DNA of 39,605 nt from Actinomadura meyerae (lineage in GTDB: Bacteria; Actinomycetota; Actinomycetes; Streptosporangiales; Streptosporangiaceae), in NCBI RefSeq assembly GCF_900188445.1, contig NZ_FZOR01000062.1, positions 1 through 39,605 of the forward strand. The letters run 5' to 3'. Below, one piece after another: positions 17,389 to 24,064 of this stretch. The position numbers and the translations under genes were made by a program. The notes beneath the pieces were generated by a model, which saw only the letters and a program-made list of their open reading frames with translations, had not been told where the DNA came from and ran no database searches. How positions within the stretch are numbered: the first letter of the stretch is position 1; every line of letters begins with the position of its first letter.

Positions 17389-18221
17389 TCCCCGCGTTCG
17401 CCCGCGGCCTCTGCGACGACGCCGCCGTGTTCCCGCCGGGCCTCGCGCCGCTCGCCGACGCCGTCCCGGCCCACCGCGCGCACCGCGCCGCCCCGTACGC
17501 CGGCCTCGTCGGCCCCCTCGTCCTGCCGGCGACCGCGCTGGAGGAGCTCCCTCCGCTGCTCGGCGGGCGGCCCCTCGACGTGTCGATCACCGCGCCGAGC
17601 GGCCCGTGCCAGGCCGCCAAGGCCCTCACCGCCGCCGCCGACCTGCCGATCACGGTGCGCGGCCTGGAGGTCGCCGTCCCGTCCGGCATGCAGCCGGAGG
17701 AGTTCTTCCGCGTGCTCGGCCGCACCGACGTCCCCCTCTACGTCGAGCTCCCGCGCGACGACCGCCGCCCCGCGATGATCGCCGCCGTCGCAGCCCGGGG
17801 GCACCGCGCCAAGTTCCGCACCGGCGGCGTCAAGGCGCACCTCTACCCGAGCCCGGACGAGCTGGCCACCGGGATCAAGGCCGTCGTGGACGCCCGCGTG
17901 CCGTTCAAGGCGACCGCGGGGCTGCACCACCCCGTCCGCAACACCGACCCGGAGACCGGCTTCCACCAGCACGGCTTCCTGAACCTGCTGCTCGCGACGG
18001 ACGCCGCCCTGCACGGCCGCCCGGTGCCCGAGCTGGCCGCGATCCTGTCCGACCGCGACGCCCGTTCCGTCGCGTCCCGGGTGGCGTCGCTGGGCGAGGG
18101 CCGGGCGGCGGCCGCCCGCGCCGTCTTCCTCTCCTTCGGGACGTGCAGCATCACCGACCCCCTGAACGAACTCGCGGACCTGGGCCTGCTCGCGTCCGCC
18201 CTCCAGGAGACCACCCGATGA
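17385..18221 (+). CDS. Conserved unknown protein inside homogentisate operon (possible TIM-barrel enzyme)
   Basis: A 278-residue soluble protein starting at GTG 17385 and overlapping both neighbours by 4 bp (GTGA and ATGA), so it is surely co-expressed with hmgA and fahA. I do not recognise a named family. Visible features: alternating beta-alpha character, conserved-looking AKFRTGGVKAHLYPS (Lys143) and PFKATAGLHHPVRNTDP (Lys175, His181-His182), then GFHQHGFLNLLLATD. The FKATAG block resembles the Schiff-base lysine strand of class I aldolases such as deoxyribose-phosphate aldolase (FIKTSTG), suggesting a TIM barrel. No maleylacetoacetate isomerase gene is in the operon, so an isomerase or accessory role is conceivable but unproven. 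Confidence 0.7.
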   Translation: MIPAFARGLCDDAAVFPPGLAPLADAVPAHRAHRAAPYAGLVGPLVLPATALEELPPLLGGRPLDVSITAPSGPCQAAKALTAAADLPITVRGLEVAVPSGMQPEEFFRVLGRTDVPLYVELPRDDRRPAMIAAVAARGHRAKFRTGGVKAHLYPSPDELATGIKAVVDARVPFKATAGLHHPVRNTDPETGFHQHGFLNLLLATDAALHGRPVPELAAILSDRDARSVASRVASLGEGRAAAARAVFLSFGTCSITDPLNELADLGLLASALQETTR

Positions 18222-19384
18222 CCCGCATCGCGATCCCCGAAGGCTCCCTCTTCGGGCTCGCCAACCTCCCGTACGGCGTCTTCTCCCTCCCCGGGGAGAC
18301 GCCCCGCGTCGGCGTACGCGTGGCCGACTACGTCATCGACCTGGCCATCGCGCTGGGCGATGACGTCTTCGCGGCACCGTCCCTCAACCCGTTCATGGCG
18401 CAGGGCCACGCGCGCTGGGTCGAGGCCCGCGAACTGATCCTCGACCTGGCCGCGGACGACGTCCCCGACGCGGCGGTGCATCCGCTGGACGCGGTCACCA
18501 TGCACATGCCGTTCCAGGTCGCCGACTACGTCGACTTCTACGCGTCCGAGCACCACGCGTCGAACCTCGGCCGCCTGTTCCGCCCCGGTGCCGAGCCGCT
18601 GATGCCGAACTGGAAGCACCTCCCGGTCGGCTACCACGGCCGCGCCGGCACGGTCGTCCCGTCCGGGACGGACATCGTCCGCCCCACCGGCCAGCGCAAG
18701 GGCGAGGACGCCCCGACCTTCGGTGAGAGCCGCCGCCTGGACATCGAGGCGGAAGTCGGCTTCGTCGTGGGGACGGGCTCTCCCCTGGGCACGCCGGTCA
18801 CCACCGAGGACTTCTCCGAGCGTGTGTTCGGCGTCGTCCTGGTCAACGACTGGTCGGCCCGTGACATCCAGGCGTGGGAGTACGTCCCCCTGGGGCCCTT
18901 CCTGGGGAAGAGCTTCGCGACGTCCATCTCCCATTGGGTCGTCCCCCTGCTCGCCTTGGAAGCGGCCCGGGTGGCGACCCCGCCCCAGGACCCGGAGCCC
19001 CTCCCGTACCTCCGGGAGAAGAACCCGTGGGGCCTGGACCTGGCCCTTGAGGTCTCGTGGAACGGCCAGGTGGTCTCCCGCCCGCCCTACCGCGAGATGT
19101 ACTGGTCCCCGGCGCAGATGCTCGCGCACATGACGGTGAACGGCGCCTCGTCCCGTACGGGTGACCTGTTCGCGTCCGGCACCGTCTCGGGTGCGGCCAA
19201 GGACCAGCGCGGCGCGTTCATCGAACTGACTTGGGGCGGCAAGGAACCGATCGAGGTCAACGGCGCCGGCCGCACCTTCCTGGAGGACGGCGACGAGGTC
19301 TCCATAACCGCCACGGCCCCGGGCCCGTCCGGCACCCGCATCGGCTTCGGCGAGGTCAAGGGCAAGATCCTCCCCGCCCGCTGA
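18218..19384 (+). CDS. fahA: Fumarylacetoacetase
   Basis: A 388-residue hydrolase splitting fumarylacetoacetate into fumarate and acetoacetate, the last step of homogentisate breakdown. It has the N-terminal SH3-like domain (GLANLPYGVFSLPG), DFYASEHHASNLGRLFRP with the catalytic His region, LPVGYHGRAGTVVPSG, the metal-binding Glu in DIEAEVGFVVG, and NDWSARDIQAWEYVPLGPFLGKSF with the metal-binding Asp, all canonical. Start ATG 18218 overlaps the previous stop (ATGA). Followed by an 11-bp stem terminator. Confidence 0.93.
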   Translation: MTRIAIPEGSLFGLANLPYGVFSLPGETPRVGVRVADYVIDLAIALGDDVFAAPSLNPFMAQGHARWVEARELILDLAADDVPDAAVHPLDAVTMHMPFQVADYVDFYASEHHASNLGRLFRPGAEPLMPNWKHLPVGYHGRAGTVVPSGTDIVRPTGQRKGEDAPTFGESRRLDIEAEVGFVVGTGSPLGTPVTTEDFSERVFGVVLVNDWSARDIQAWEYVPLGPFLGKSFATSISHWVVPLLALEAARVATPPQDPEPLPYLREKNPWGLDLALEVSWNGQVVSRPPYREMYWSPAQMLAHMTVNGASSRTGDLFASGTVSGAAKDQRGAFIELTWGGKEPIEVNGAGRTFLEDGDEVSITATAPGPSGTRIGFGEVKGKILPAR

Positions 19385-19388
19385 GCAA

Positions 19389-19421
19389 GGCCACCGCCCC
19401 CGACCCCCGCGGGCGGTGGCC
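19389..19421. terminator. Strong hairpin after fahA
   Basis: GGCCACCGCCC (19389-19399) pairs perfectly with GGGCGGTGGCC (19411-19421) over an 11-base loop, between the convergent fahA and the ATPase pseudogene. Confidence 0.75.
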
Positions 19422-19449
19422 CGGCTCCTCCCCGGCGTTCGTCCTCGCG

Positions 19450-19901
19450 TCAGGTGGCGACCTTCGCCCACACCCACTTGCCGTGCGGCTTCGTGCCACT
19501 GACCCCGCAGCAGGATGAGAGGGCCTGGACGAGGGGCAGGCCCCACCCTCCGGTCCCGTCGTTGTGCTCTGCGTCCAGGGCCTGAGCGTCCGGTACGACG
19601 TCGTCCAGCGCGAGCTCCACGACCGGCCGCACCACGGGCATGGCATCGGACGAGTCCCACACGGCCGGCACGACGGCCGAAGCCTCCCGCGTGAACCGGA
19701 CCCGGATCTCCCGATCTGCCGGTGCGTGCTGGACGGCATTGGCGACAAGCTCACCGGCGATCAGAAGAACATCGTCCGCGAGCTTTTCCAGCCCCATTCC
19801 ACAAGCCGGAACTGCACCAGAGTCCGCACCAGCCCCGACACCGTCCCGGCCGCGAGACAAGAAATGTCCAACTCGCCCGCACCCGAGGCTTTCACTCCCA
19901 T
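19450..19901 (-). pseudogene. Frameshifted anti-sigma-type ATPase (HATPase_c)
   Basis: Two overlapping frames together give one ordinary GHKL ATPase. The upstream frame starts at ATG 19899-19901, with GGAGGT seven bases before it, and reads MGVKASGAGELDISCLAAG up to FRLVEWG. The downstream frame continues as GLEKLADDVLLIAGELVANAV with the N-box and WGLPLVQAL. They join if one extra G is placed in the G run opposite 19792-19795 (TGGGGC becoming TGGGGGC). So the gene carries a one-base deletion in a homopolymer, or the sequence has an error there. Family: AbaA-OrfA/RsbW-like. It pairs with the divergent small genes at 20001-20374. Confidence 0.7.
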
Positions 19902-19956
19902 TCGCCCACCTCCCCTTCCCCCGCGTTTCCAGGACAAGGCCGGCCACCGCGAGTTA

Positions 19957-19966
19957 CTTCCGGAAG
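19957..19966. promoter_or_regulatory. Palindrome in divergent promoter region
   Basis: CTTCCGGAAG, a perfect 10-bp palindrome between the ATPase pseudogene and the small two-gene operon. Possible operator. Confidence 0.3.
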
Positions 19967-20000
19967 GTTCCTGAAGCAGATCATCAATGGAGGAAGGCCG

Positions 20001-20192
20001 ATGAGCCGCGCCGACGCATTGCGCCCCGACTTCTCCCTCTGGCATCTCATAGCGGTTGAGCCAGCCCACATATCCCTCGACCCTGCCGACATCCAAGAAC
20101 AGGAGATACGGTATGACTCGATCGGTATGTCTGCACTGACCGTCGAGGCATCTCGCGCCTTCATCGCCAAGACACTGGACTCGATTTCATGA
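20001..20192 (+). CDS. Small protein (63 aa) coupled to DUF397
   Basis: A 63-residue protein with a good ribosome site (GGAGGA at 19989-19994) before ATG 20001, and a stop that overlaps the next start as ATGA (20189-20192). Sequence features: MSRADALRPDFSLWHLI, a mid-segment rich in D, E and Q, and a C-terminal helix ALTVEASRAFIAKTLDS. No HTH or membrane segment; I do not recognise the family. It occupies the position where an XRE-DUF5753 regulator normally precedes DUF397, so it may be an alternative partner. Confidence 0.6.
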   Translation: MSRADALRPDFSLWHLIAVEPAHISLDPADIQEQEIRYDSIGMSALTVEASRAFIAKTLDSIS

Positions 20193-20374
20193 TCACACGA
20201 TGGCGCAAATCCGCATGGTCGGATGACTACGGCAACTGCGTTGAGTTGGCAGGGCTTTCCGACGCCATCGCCATCCGCGACAGCAAGGCACCTCGCGACC
20301 CGCACCTCACGCTCACCCGCCAGGCCTTCGCGGCCCTCATCGACCACATCAAACGCGGTGAGCTGTCGATCTAG
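20189..20374 (+). CDS. DUF397 protein
   Basis: A 61-residue DUF397 protein: WRKSAWSDDYGNCVELA, then IAIRDSKAP, then LTLTRQAFAALIDHIKRGEL, the family pattern W-x-KSS-x(n)-NCVEVA / VRDSK / F-W-x-F. DUF397 proteins are small partners of XRE-DUF5753 (WhiJ-like) regulators in developmental and antibiotic-control clusters of actinomycetes. Here it is translationally coupled to a 63-aa protein rather than to an XRE gene. A second DUF397 is at 33497. Confidence 0.88.
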   Translation: MITRWRKSAWSDDYGNCVELAGLSDAIAIRDSKAPRDPHLTLTRQAFAALIDHIKRGELSI

Positions 20375-20398
20375 ACGCCTGTCCCCATTCCAGCGTTC

Positions 20399-20806
20399 TT
20401 ACCCGTCCGCCTGGCGGGAGCGGGCCTCGCGCATTTCGGGCTCGTGGGCTACGGCCCAGTCGGCGAGCGCTGACAGCGGCTCAAGGAGTGTGCGGCCGAG
20501 CGGGGTCAGGCTGTATTCGACGCTGGGCGGCACGGTCGGGTGCACATCGCGCCGTACCAGCCCGTCGGCCTCCAGACCGCGCAAGGTTCGGGTCAGCATG
20601 CGTTGGCTGATGCCCTCGATGGCGCGGTGCAACTCGTTGTACCTGTGCGGACGGCCCCCGAGCATGACCACCAGCAGCATGCTCCACTTGTCGCCCAGCC
20701 GCCGGAAGACGTTCCCGACCGGGCACGCCGCCAACTCATCGGTCGGCACCGGGCGGGGCAGCTCGTGTGCGAGCACCGAAGGAACACCCGTGTACGTACC
20801 GGACAT
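20399..20806 (-). CDS. HxlR family transcriptional regulator
   Basis: A 135-residue winged-helix regulator: ACPVGNVFRRLGDKWSMLLVVMLGGRPHRYNELHRAIEGIS (family block, given in two parts: CPVGNVFRRLGDKWSMLL and RYNELHRAIEGIS), QRMLTRTLRGLEADGLV and VPPSVEYSLTPLGRTL. Cys28 is the conserved position used for electrophile sensing in some relatives. Divergent from the SDR gene at 20884, which it very likely controls. Confidence 0.92.
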   Translation of the reverse strand: MSGTYTGVPSVLAHELPRPVPTDELAACPVGNVFRRLGDKWSMLLVVMLGGRPHRYNELHRAIEGISQRMLTRTLRGLEADGLVRRDVHPTVPPSVEYSLTPLGRTLLEPLSALADWAVAHEPEMREARSRQADG

Positions 20807-20865
20807 GAAACTGCCTTCTTTCGTCCTCCGACAAGGCGGCCCATGATCGGAGCCTCCCGCTTTCG

Positions 20866-20883
20866 ACTCTAAGGAGTGACTCC
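20866..20883. promoter_or_regulatory. Candidate HxlR operator overlapping SDR ribosome site
   Basis: ACTC and GAGT around TAAG, and GGAGTGACTCC (20873-20883), form overlapping inverted repeats that include the AAGGAG ribosome site of the SDR gene. Binding would block expression. Confidence 0.35.
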
Positions 20884-21720
20884 ATGCCGGACCAGCCGTC
20901 CAAGACCGTCATCATCAGCGGCGGTACCACCGGCATGGGCAGGGCCGTCGCCCTGGAACGGCTCGCCCGGGGCGACCGCGTCACCGTGATCGGCAGCAGT
21001 GAGGCCAGGGGACGCGCTCTGCTCGACCAGGCCGCGAACCCGAACCTGCGGTTCCTGCGGGCGGACCTGTCCTCGATCGCCGAGGTCGAACGGGTCGTCG
21101 CCCACCTTTCCGAGCGAAACCAGGCCATCGACGCGCTGGCGCTGTTCGCCAACCGGATAATGCCCGAACGAACCGAGACCCCGGACGGATTGGAGTACAC
21201 CTTCGCCCTGTACTACCTGAGCCGCCATCTGCTCGGCCACCGGCTGCGCCCCATCCTGGACGCCGCCCCCGATCCCGTGATCATCAATGTGGCCGGCGTC
21301 GGCAACACCTCGGGACGGATCTTCTGGGACGACCCGCAGCTGACGCGTCGCTACGGCCAGGTGCGCGCCCAGCTCCAGGCCGGCCGGGCCAACGACCTGC
21401 TCGGCGTCGCGTTCGCCGGACGTGTCGAGAGCAGGGCGCGTTACGTCCTCTACCACCCCGGATTCACCCGCAGCGGAGCCGACGCCCACCCGAACCCGCT
21501 CGCCCGAAACACGATCAAACTGCTCGCGAGATTCTTCGCCCGTCCCGTCGCAGACGCGGTCCGGCCGATCGTCGAATGGATCGACCGGCCTCCCGGGGCC
21601 CCGCTTTCTGCGATCGACCGCGGCAAGCCCGTCGACTTGGCGTTGAAGACCCTGAATCCCGACGACGCCGCCCGCCTTGCCGCCTACACCGAAGACCTAC
21701 TGCGCAGTCGCGGCCATTAG
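20884..21720 (+). CDS. SDR-family protein with non-canonical active site
   Basis: A 278-residue Rossmann-fold short-chain dehydrogenase-like protein. The nucleotide motif is ISGGTTGMGRAVA near residue 10-23, then ADLSSIAEVERV. Where the catalytic YxxxK is expected the sequence reads RRYGQVRAQLQAGRANDLLG, so the aligned Tyr and Lys are absent (a Tyr-x3-Arg occurs slightly earlier). Substrate unknown. AAGGAG (20871-20876) lies seven bases before ATG 20884. Divergent from HxlR; its stop TAG (21718-21720) overlaps the stop of the convergent MerR gene. Confidence 0.8.
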   Translation: MPDQPSKTVIISGGTTGMGRAVALERLARGDRVTVIGSSEARGRALLDQAANPNLRFLRADLSSIAEVERVVAHLSERNQAIDALALFANRIMPERTETPDGLEYTFALYYLSRHLLGHRLRPILDAAPDPVIINVAGVGNTSGRIFWDDPQLTRRYGQVRAQLQAGRANDLLGVAFAGRVESRARYVLYHPGFTRSGADAHPNPLARNTIKLLARFFARPVADAVRPIVEWIDRPPGAPLSAIDRGKPVDLALKTLNPDDAARLAAYTEDLLRSRGH

Positions 21721-22121
21721 GGCGTGGTGCGCATCGCCAGGCGGGGGCCGGGTCCGGCGGCCGTCGTGCCGCCTTCAGCGGACGTGAGCACGTCCAGCCG
21801 CCGGCGCATCTCGCGGAGTTCGGCCTGCCTGGCGTCGAGGCACCTGGCCAGGGCGTCCAGCTCGGCCCGCAGGTCCGGGCACATCACGACGGACATGCCG
21901 TGATCGCCGGTGCGGACGCAGTCGAGATACCGCCGGATCATCGACGTGCTCATTCCGGCGGAGATCAGCGTCCTGATCTCGGCCGCGCGGACGACGTCCG
22001 AATCCGCGTAGTCCCGGTACCCGCTGCCGTCGCGCGCGGGGACCAGGAGACCGCGGTCCTCGTAGTGGCGCGGCTCCCGCGCGCTCATACCGGTCAGGGC
22101 GGCGAGTTCGCTGATCAGCAC
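21717..22121 (-). CDS. MerR family transcriptional regulator
   Basis: A 134-residue regulator starting at GTG 22119-22121 with AGGA nine bases upstream. The N-terminal winged HTH is LISELAALTGMSAREPRHYEDRGLLVPAR, then GYRDYADSDVVRAAEIRTLISAGMS; a C-terminal coiled coil follows (RAELDALARCLDARQAELREMRRR). The usual TLRYYE is EPRHYE here, a noticeable change in the first recognition region. Cys102 is a possible single sensing residue, but no metal cluster is seen. It is divergent from the hydrolase at 22201, whose promoter has MerR architecture. Confidence 0.88.
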   Translation of the reverse strand: MLISELAALTGMSAREPRHYEDRGLLVPARDGSGYRDYADSDVVRAAEIRTLISAGMSTSMIRRYLDCVRTGDHGMSVVMCPDLRAELDALARCLDARQAELREMRRRLDVLTSAEGGTTAAGPGPRLAMRTTP

Positions 22122-22135
22122 CGTCTGGTTCCTCC

Positions 22136-22173
22136 CTCGGCTTGACCTTCACACCTCGGCTTGACCTTCACAC
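22136..22173. repeat. Tandem repeat, 2 x 19 bp, in MerR-type promoter
   Basis: CTCGGCTTGACCTTCACAC occurs perfectly at 22136-22154 and 22155-22173. Each copy carries a TTGACC hexamer and the left half of the operator. Confidence 0.92.
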
Positions 22174-22192
22174 TGGTGTGACCCCCTACCGT
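22161..22192 (+). promoter_or_regulatory. MerR-type promoter of the serine hydrolase gene
   Basis: -35 TTGACC (22161-22166), a long 20-bp spacer and -10 TACCGT (22187-22192, TANNNT form). The spacer holds the perfect inverted repeat TCACAC / GTGTGA (22168-22173, 22176-22181). Over-long spacers with a dyad inside are the signature of MerR-activated promoters. The predicted start of transcription falls at about the ATG 22201, so the mRNA would be leaderless. Confidence 0.65.
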
Positions 22193-22200
22193 CATGCGGC

Positions 22201-22767
22201 ATGACGACCGCAACGACCCCCCGGCGCGCCTCGATCATCCACGGGTACGGCGCGACGCCCGACGATCACTGGTTCGGCTGGCTCGCCGGACGGCTGCGCG
22301 CGGACGGCGTCCCGACCACGATCCCGGCCCTTCCGGAGACGCTCGCTCCGGACCCCGCACGGTGGGAGGAGACCGTCCGCGACCAACTGGGCACACCGGA
22401 CGAGGGTTCGATCGTCGTCGCGCACAGCCTGGGCTGCCTGGCCGTGCTGCGTGTGCTCCGCTCGCTTCCGGGCCAGTGGCGTCTCGGCGAACTCGTCCTG
22501 GTCTCGGGCTTCGTCGACCGGTTGCCCACGCTGCCGGATCTGGACGCCTTCATCGGGGACGGCTGCGACGTGACGGGTCTCGGCGACCGCATCGGGCGGC
22601 TCATGGTCCTCCGGTCGGACGCGGACCCGGTGGTGCCGACCGGTCACACCGACCGGCTCGCCCGGCTGCTCGGAGTGTCCCCGAAGGTCGTCCCAGGCGC
22701 CGGTCACTTCCTCGGGTCCGAAGGCATCACTTCGGTGCCCGAGGTGTGGGAAGCCATCGCGGCGTGA
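22201..22767 (+). CDS. RBBP9/YdeN-type serine hydrolase (alpha/beta hydrolase)
   Basis: A 188-residue alpha/beta hydrolase. It has the oxyanion region IIHGYGATPDDHWFGWL, nucleophile Ser76 in VAHSLGCLAV, Asp142 in LRSDADPVVP and His169 in GAGHFLGSEG, a complete triad with the HSLG elbow of the RBBP9/YdeN family. No signal peptide; cytosolic. There is no Shine-Dalgarno, in line with the leaderless promoter. Divergent from the MerR gene, probably its target. Substrate unknown. Confidence 0.9.
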   Translation: MTTATTPRRASIIHGYGATPDDHWFGWLAGRLRADGVPTTIPALPETLAPDPARWEETVRDQLGTPDEGSIVVAHSLGCLAVLRVLRSLPGQWRLGELVLVSGFVDRLPTLPDLDAFIGDGCDVTGLGDRIGRLMVLRSDADPVVPTGHTDRLARLLGVSPKVVPGAGHFLGSEGITSVPEVWEAIAA

Positions 22768-22773
22768 AGCCTT

Positions 22774-22808
22774 GCGGGAGGCGAGCGCCTTGGTCCGCCG
22801 CCTCCCGC
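22774..22808. terminator. Hairpin between convergent genes
   Basis: GCGGGAGGCG (22774-22783) pairs perfectly with CGCCTCCCGC (22799-22808) across a 15-base loop, between the serine hydrolase and the RibD/DHFR-like gene. Confidence 0.7.
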
Positions 22809-22816
22809 CACCCGAA

Positions 22817-23383
22817 TCAGCGGGGCGGTGCGAGGCGGGCGTAGCGGCGGAACGTGACCCCGGACGCGAAGGTGCGCTGCTCTTCCAGCCGCAGGCGCAG
22901 TTCCTCGGTGACGGGAAGGTACGGCTTGCCGCCCCCGACGATCGCGGGGAACGCGTACACCCAGAACTCGTCGATCAGGTGCACCATGGAGGCCGCCAGT
23001 TCGGGGCCGCCGAGTTGGATCGGGCCGTCGGACTCCCGCTTGAGGCGCGTCGCCACCGCCAGGGCGTCCTCGCGGCGGACGATCGTGACCCCGTCCGGGA
23101 CGGTCCGGACGGTGTCGGAGAAGACGTACCGCGGCGTCTCCCTGTAGAGCCGGGCGAACTCCCGCTCGAGGGGCGGGGCGCCTTCACCTCCGAGGTCCTG
23201 CGTCCAGGGCTTCTCCATCGCCTCGTACAGCCGCCGGCCGAACAGGAACGCCGAGAAACGGCGGATATGGTCGCACGCCGCCTGGAGGAAATCGTCGTCC
23301 GGGCCCCCGAAGCCCATGCCGCCCTCGCGGTCCTCGATGTAGCCGTCCATCGAGGTGTTCATCCAGTAGATGACCTTGCCCAT
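22817..23383 (-). CDS. RibD C-terminal / dihydrofolate reductase-like protein
   Basis: A 188-residue RibD_C family protein: MGKVIYWMNTSMDGYIED, then FSAFLFGRRLYEAMEKPW, then PRYVFSDTVRTVPDGVTIVR, LGGPELAASMVHLIDEFWVYAFPAIVGGGKPYL and a C-terminal strand VTFRRYARL. NADPH-dependent oxidoreductase fold, substrate unknown. Start ATG 23381-23383 has GAGGAG five bases upstream; a longer in-frame start at 23542 lacks one. More distantly related paralogue at 3685-4317. Confidence 0.87.
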   Translation of the reverse strand: MGKVIYWMNTSMDGYIEDREGGMGFGGPDDDFLQAACDHIRRFSAFLFGRRLYEAMEKPWTQDLGGEGAPPLEREFARLYRETPRYVFSDTVRTVPDGVTIVRREDALAVATRLKRESDGPIQLGGPELAASMVHLIDEFWVYAFPAIVGGGKPYLPVTEELRLRLEEQRTFASGVTFRRYARLAPPR

Positions 23384-23429
23384 GGCGCTCCTCACGGTCG
23401 TTGGGGTCGTCCGGAAAGACGACCCGCCG

Positions 23430-23443
23430 GAGTTCCGGAACTC
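23430..23443. promoter_or_regulatory. Perfect palindrome upstream of RibD/DHFR-like gene
   Basis: GAGTTCCGGAACTC, 14 bp, 46 bp upstream of the start at 23383. Possible operator, protein unknown. Confidence 0.35.
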
Positions 23444-23485
23444 ATCGCAGGAACGGCGGCCTACTTGCGCGATTCCCGCGCGGCG

Positions 23486-23503
23486 TTCCCCCAAGCGGGG
23501 GAA
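23486..23503. other. Hairpin in decayed region
   Basis: TTCCCCC (23486-23492) and GGGGGAA (23497-23503) with loop AAGC. Could be a terminator of a lost gene or a regulatory structure. Confidence 0.35.
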
Positions 23504-23559
23504 ACGGACACTCCCGGAGAGGGAAGCGGCGGTGCCGCGCATCGAGCAGGCTGATCAAC

Positions 23560-23711
23560 ATGATCGCCACCGCGTCCGTCGACCTCGGCTCCGGTCTTAC
23601 CGCTCCCTCCGCGGTCACCCCGGCGCCCCGCTGGGCGCGGCGCGCCGCACATGTGGCCGCCCTGCCGGCGTTGCCGTCGGGACTGTGGCGGATCGGCCTG
23701 GCGCTGGCAGC
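23560..23711 (+). pseudogene. N-terminal fragment of a small membrane-protein gene
   Basis: From ATG 23560 the frame reads an Ala/Pro-rich start followed by PRWARRAAHVAALPALPSGLWRIGLALA, which resembles the N-terminal first helix of small actinobacterial membrane proteins. The hydrophobic sequence then breaks off at about 23711, where M1-peptidase-like coding begins in another frame. No ribosome site. Best read as a truncated remnant. Confidence 0.4.
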
Positions 23712-23982
23712 GGCTCCATCATCGAGAACAATTCCATCCCGCCGCTCAACATCGAGAACGCGCTGGAGACGCAGACCCGTCCGACCTATCACGAGATGAG
23801 CCACCAGGATCGGCGACGACCTCTTCACGAAGCTGACCCGCACGTGGCTGGCCGAGCACAAGTACGGCAACGGCACCACCGAGGAGTACGAGGCCCTCGC
23901 CGAACGGATCTCCGGCCAGGATCTCGGCGCATTCTTCACGACCTGGCTCCACAGCACGGGCAAACCGCCCGCCTGGTGGTAG
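23712..23982 (+). pseudogene. Remnant of an M1-family metallopeptidase
   Basis: Frame 23712-23808 reads GSIIENNSIPPLNIENALETQTRPTY followed by HEMSHQ, matching the ALETQTRP and HELAHQ regions of M1 aminopeptidases, but with the sequence between them deleted and the Glu/His zinc site incomplete. The frame then shifts, and 23809-23982 encodes IGDDLFTKLTRTWLAEHKYGNGT followed by ISGQDLGAFFTTWL and a stop, the C-terminal helices of the same family. So most of the catalytic domain is gone and the frame is broken. The original terminator survives just downstream. Confidence 0.72.
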
Positions 23983-23997
23983 CCGATCACGATGCGG

Positions 23998-24029
23998 GCC
24001 GGGCGGGCGGCAGCCCCCGCCCGCCCGGC
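23998..24029. terminator. Strong hairpin after the peptidase remnant
   Basis: GCCGGGCGGGCGG (23998-24010) pairs perfectly with CCGCCCGCCCGGC (24017-24029), loop CAGCCC. Lies between the peptidase remnant and the convergent cupin gene. Confidence 0.75.
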
Positions 24030-24055
24030 TCCGCCCCGACCGCCCGGCTCCGCCC
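24022..24055. repeat. Direct repeat, 2 x 15 bp at 19-bp period
   Basis: CGCCCGGCTCCGCCC at 24022-24036 and 24041-24055, ten bases beyond the stop of the minus-strand cupin gene. Confidence 0.85.
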
Positions 24056-24064
24056 TGCGCGCCC

